Shown here: positions 5,617 through 8,603 of the stretch, in pieces
Layout: each line of letters begins with the position of its first letter
Numbering within the stretch: the stretch's first letter is position 1
NCBI GenBank assembly: GCA_947457085.1
Contig: CANGUS010000066.1
Coordinates: forward strand, 1 to 8,603
Source of the DNA: Bacteroidota bacterium
GTDB taxonomy: Bacteria > Bacteroidota > Bacteroidia > Chitinophagales > Chitinophagaceae
Reading direction: 5' to 3'
Length of the DNA stretch: 8,603 nt
Program-made: the position numbers and the translations under genes
The notes under the pieces: generated by a model
Database searches by the model: none
Told to the model about the DNA's origin: nothing
What the model saw: the letters and a program-made list of their open reading frames with translations, nothing else

Positions 5617-7125
5617 ATGAAAATATTAAATCCTGCTTTAAAGAGTTTTATCAAATTACGTTGGAGTGGCATTGATAATTTTTTATTGAACCCTGAAAGC
5701 ACGCAAGCGATGGTTTTCAATAATCTCATTCATAACGGTCAATTTACTGAATTCGGTAAAAAATATAACTTTCAACATATCAATAGTTTGAAAGATTTTA
5801 AGTCTTCCGTGCCTATACATGATTATGACGAGTTAAAGCCCTATATCCATAAAATGATGGAGGGATCCCAAAATGTTCTATGGAATTCGCCTATAACTTG
5901 GTTTGCAAAATCGAGTGGAACAACATCAGACAAAAGTAAATTTATCCCTGTTAGTAACGAGGCCATTGAAGAAGGTCATTTTAAATCTTCTAAAGATGTA
6001 TTGGCTTTATATTATCATAACTTTCCTCAATCTGGCATCTTATCGGGAAAATGTTTAACATTGGGTGGGAGCCATCAAGTTAATCAACTCAATGGAGACT
6101 CGTATTACGGAGATTTATCTGCCGTAATGATTCAAAACATGTCGCATTTTACTCAACTACTGCGTACCCCCGACATATCTATTGCTTTGATGCAAGAATG
6201 GGAAGAAAAGATAGATAAAATGGCGCATAGTACCATTTTGGAGGATGTGACTATGATTGCTGGCGTGCCTACGTGGACGATTGTTTTGATCAAGAAAATT
6301 TTTGAAATTACTGGGAAAGACAATTTGCATGATATCTGGCCCAATCTTGAATTATATATGCATGGAGGCGTAAACTTTACTCCATATGAGCAACAATTTA
6401 AAAAACTAATTCCTTCTCGAAATATGAATTATTTAGAGACATATAATGCCTCTGAAGGATTTTTTGCTGCGCAAGATATAATAGGAAGAGATGGGATGTT
6501 GTTGTTTTTAAATCATGGAATTTACTATGAGTTTATGCCAGTTGAAGAACTAGGAAAAGCAAGCCCTGAAACATTGTCTTTAGAGGAGGTTGAAATAGGT
6601 AAAAATTATGCCCCTATTATATCTACAAATTCTGGTTTGTGGCGTTATGTTATTGGAGATACCATTCAATTCGTATCCATTAATCCTTTCAGAATTAAAG
6701 TTTCAGGAAGGTTAAAACATTTTATAAATGCATTTGGAGAAGAGTTGATTATCGATAATTCTGATTACGCAATTGCTGAGGCCAGTAAACATTGCAACTG
6801 TACAGTGAGTGATTATACAGCGGCTCCAGTATATTTTAGCGATGGAGGAAATGGTTGCCACGAATGGGCTATTGAGTTTGAACAAGCTCCAGAAAACCAA
6901 CAATTGTTCAATGAAATTTTAGATAAAAAATTACAAGAAATCAATTCAGATTATGAAGCCAAGCGATATAAGAATATTGCTTTAAGTGAGCCTAAAATCA
7001 ATATTTTGCCTACAGGTTCTTTCAATCATTGGTTAAAAATTAAAGGTAAATTAGGCGGGCAACACAAAGTGCCTCGTTTAAGTAATGACCGAACTATTTT
7101 AGAAGAAGTTTTAGCAAGTTTATAG
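5617..7125 (+). CDS. GH3-family acyl-adenylating enzyme (auxin-responsive GH3-like)
   Basis: Bacterial member of the GH3 family. In plants GH3 enzymes adenylate a carboxylic acid such as indole-acetate or jasmonate and join it to an amino acid; the substrate of the bacterial homologues is not known. The 502 residues show the three nucleotide-binding motifs of the family in order: SSGTTSDKSKF (99-109), YNASEGFFAAQD (276-287) and YVIGDTIQF (344-352), where plants usually have YR-GD. The hinge to the C-terminal lid is GRLKHFINAFGEEL (365-378), and the lid ends with GQHKVPRLSNDR, where K484 is a candidate for the catalytic lysine. There is no signal peptide or membrane segment, so it should be cytosolic. 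Two upstream ATGs are out of frame, so the start at 5617 is favoured. It has its own promoter at 5552-5581, and its stop is 11 bp from that of the convergent S41 peptidase gene. Family call is firm; substrate is not. Confidence 0.92.
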   Translation: MKILNPALKSFIKLRWSGIDNFLLNPESTQAMVFNNLIHNGQFTEFGKKYNFQHINSLKDFKSSVPIHDYDELKPYIHKMMEGSQNVLWNSPITWFAKSSGTTSDKSKFIPVSNEAIEEGHFKSSKDVLALYYHNFPQSGILSGKCLTLGGSHQVNQLNGDSYYGDLSAVMIQNMSHFTQLLRTPDISIALMQEWEEKIDKMAHSTILEDVTMIAGVPTWTIVLIKKIFEITGKDNLHDIWPNLELYMHGGVNFTPYEQQFKKLIPSRNMNYLETYNASEGFFAAQDIIGRDGMLLFLNHGIYYEFMPVEELGKASPETLSLEEVEIGKNYAPIISTNSGLWRYVIGDTIQFVSINPFRIKVSGRLKHFINAFGEELIIDNSDYAIAEASKHCNCTVSDYTAAPVYFSDGGNGCHEWAIEFEQAPENQQLFNEILDKKLQEINSDYEAKRYKNIALSEPKINILPTGSFNHWLKIKGKLGGQHKVPRLSNDRTILEEVLASL

Positions 7126-7136
7126 TTTTCTGCAGC

Positions 7137-8603
7137 TTATTTAATCGATGCTTGAATCATATTATTGGTAAAAGATTCTTCATACAATTGCCCAACTTTA
7201 TTAAAAAGTAATTTTGAAAATTCAGTTTTGATAGCAGTAATAATTATGGTGTTGGCTGTTTTGTCTTGAAATATTTTAGGATCAATATTGTTCGTTTTCA
7301 TCAATTGAAGTAATTCAATTTGCATGTTATTCGTCAATTTAAATGAACGATGAAATTGTTGCATTGATTTATATTGATAGAATTCCCTTTTGTTGAAATA
7401 AAAATATTTTTGGGTGAATAATTCTGCTATGTATTTCGTGTGAAAGTAAATGAGCTTTTGATTATAACTTGTATCTAATTTCACAAATACATCTGGGGTA
7501 ATTCCTTGATTAGCAAAAACTTCTCTTTTTTTAATTGTATAATATTTTCTTTTATCCGTTTTGTTGATGGAGTCTAAGTCGGTTAATTTTCCTTGATTAT
7601 ATCTCGATTCAATATCATCATTGTATTTTTCTTTCCCGTCAACATATGGTTTCTGAATACATCGGCCACTCGGTAAAAAATAACGAGCTACTGTTATCCG
7701 AATTGCTGAATGGTCTGGTAAATCAAATTGCTCTTGCACCAGGCCTTTGCCAAAACTTCTCCGTCCGATAACCCTTCCTCTATCTAAATCTTGCACGATA
7801 CCTGCCAAAATTTCGCTGGCAGAAGCAGCGTATTCATTGATTAAAACAGTTACTTTTCCTTTTTCAAAAGCTCCATCCACATTGCTGACAATAGAGTCTT
7901 TGTTGTTTTTGCCAATTGTAGAAACAAGTGTATGTGAACCAGGGATTAATTCATCTGCAATCTTTGTAACAGCATCCATATAGCCACCCGGATTGTTGCT
8001 CACATCAATAATTAAGTGACTTATTTTTTCATTTACTAAAAAGGTAAGTGCTTCCTTAAATTCTGTATAGGTCGTTTCGCTAAAAATACTAATAGAAATA
8101 TAGCCTGTTGTGTCATTTATTTTAAAATAAGCTTGAACACTTTTATTAGGAACAACACCTCGTTTAATCGTTAATACTTCCAATTGATTATTTAGATGAA
8201 GCACTTTTAATTTGAGTGGCTTGTCTTTCCCGCCTCGAATTTTATTAATAATTTCTTCATTGCTTAACATTCTTCCGGATACAATGTGGGTGTCTACCTG
8301 AATGATTTTATCACCAGGAAAAAGCCCTTTTTTTTCACTGGGTCCATCTGGTATAATGGATGAAATGTATACCGTGTCTTGAAAAGTAAAAAATGCGACT
8401 CCAATGCCATAAAAAGCTCCGGATAATTGTTCGTTTGCTCTCGTTAATTCTTCTTTGGGGATATAAACGGTGTGAGGATCTAATGTTTTTAAAATTCCTT
8501 CAATCCCATTCTTATAAAGAGTTTCAACGTTTATACTGTCAACATATTCTCTTTCAATTAAACGAACGAGTTCAGTTAAATTGTTATTTGTTGATTTAGA
8601 AGT
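7137..8603 (-). CDS. S41-family carboxyl-terminal processing peptidase with PDZ domain (N-terminus missing)
   Basis: Serine protease of the tail-specific/CtpA group, normally exported and acting in the periplasm on C-terminal ends of proteins. The open frame runs without a start from the window edge to the stop at 7137-7139; 488 residues are visible and the signal peptide would lie beyond 8603. Fragment residues 41-53 read LDPHTVYIPKEEL, typical of the N-terminal helical part; a PDZ domain follows at about 62-150 (FYGIGVAF, GFFPGDKIIQVD). The peptidase domain carries DVSNNPGG and AASASEILAGIVQD. By spacing, S261 and K286 (GKGLVQ) form the catalytic Ser-Lys pair, 25 residues apart as in CtpB and Prc, with Q290 as the third member. 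About 115 residues follow the NQGITPDV motif, a C-terminal extension known in Bacteroidota homologues. The Met at 8270 is internal to the PDZ domain and is not the start. Confidence 0.94.
   Translation of the reverse strand, partial: TSKSTNNNLTELVRLIEREYVDSINVETLYKNGIEGILKTLDPHTVYIPKEELTRANEQLSGAFYGIGVAFFTFQDTVYISSIIPDGPSEKKGLFPGDKIIQVDTHIVSGRMLSNEEIINKIRGGKDKPLKLKVLHLNNQLEVLTIKRGVVPNKSVQAYFKINDTTGYISISIFSETTYTEFKEALTFLVNEKISHLIIDVSNNPGGYMDAVTKIADELIPGSHTLVSTIGKNNKDSIVSNVDGAFEKGKVTVLINEYAASASEILAGIVQDLDRGRVIGRRSFGKGLVQEQFDLPDHSAIRITVARYFLPSGRCIQKPYVDGKEKYNDDIESRYNQGKLTDLDSINKTDKRKYYTIKKREVFANQGITPDVFVKLDTSYNQKLIYFHTKYIAELFTQKYFYFNKREFYQYKSMQQFHRSFKLTNNMQIELLQLMKTNNIDPKIFQDKTANTIIITAIKTEFSKLLFNKVGQLYEESFTNNMIQASIK

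Noticed and set aside
7747..7983. 78-codon plus-strand frame inside the S41 peptidase gene
   Set aside because: Antisense to the catalytic Ser-Lys region of the peptidase; a shadow frame.
8393..8599. 68-codon plus-strand frame at the right edge
   Set aside because: Antisense to the in-frame N-terminal and PDZ-coding part of the S41 peptidase, which reads open to the window edge.

Overview
The window looks like chromosomal DNA of a member of the Bacteroidota. The supporting signs are low G+C, a gldH-type gliding lipoprotein gene, promoters of the TAnnTTTG type, few Shine-Dalgarno sequences, and Bacteroidota-type versions of S41 peptidase, GH3-fold enzyme and DEAD-box protein. I cannot assign a genus. 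Most of it is ordinary housekeeping sequence. No prophage, insertion sequence, CRISPR array, tRNA or rRNA is visible, and I see no convincing undescribed defence or mobile system.

Layout: 1-818 (-) is the N-terminal part of a DEAD-box RNA helicase with a DEYD motif II, cut by the window edge. 927-2168 (-) is pepT (peptidase T). 2346-2933 (+) is a MarC-family membrane protein, divergent from pepT. 2934-3353 is an AT-rich gap holding a good rho-independent terminator. 3354-4229 (+) yicC (endoribonuclease family), 4237-4716 (+) gldH and 4748-5488 (+) lptB (ATPase of LPS export) are closely spaced and probably one operon. 5617-7125 (+) is a GH3-family acyl-adenylating enzyme behind a consensus promoter. 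7137-8603 (-) is a PDZ-containing S41 carboxyl-terminal processing peptidase that lacks its N-terminus at the window edge and converges on the GH3 gene with 11 bp between the stop codons.

The most interesting non-coding signal is a 28-bp element made of four tandem heptamers (consensus YGACAAC). It occurs three times, at 897-924, 2197-2224 and 2294-2321. Two copies face each other in the pepT/marC divergent promoter region and lie next to the -7 boxes; the third sits 2 bp past the pepT stop codon, so pepT is bracketed by copies.

Functionally, gldH and lptB share an envelope theme: a lipoprotein of the gliding/T9SS group, and the energy source for LPS transport. The S41 protease and the MarC protein are also exported or membrane proteins. 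YicC is an RNA-metabolism protein that seems to ride in the same transcript. PepT is a cytosolic tripeptidase.
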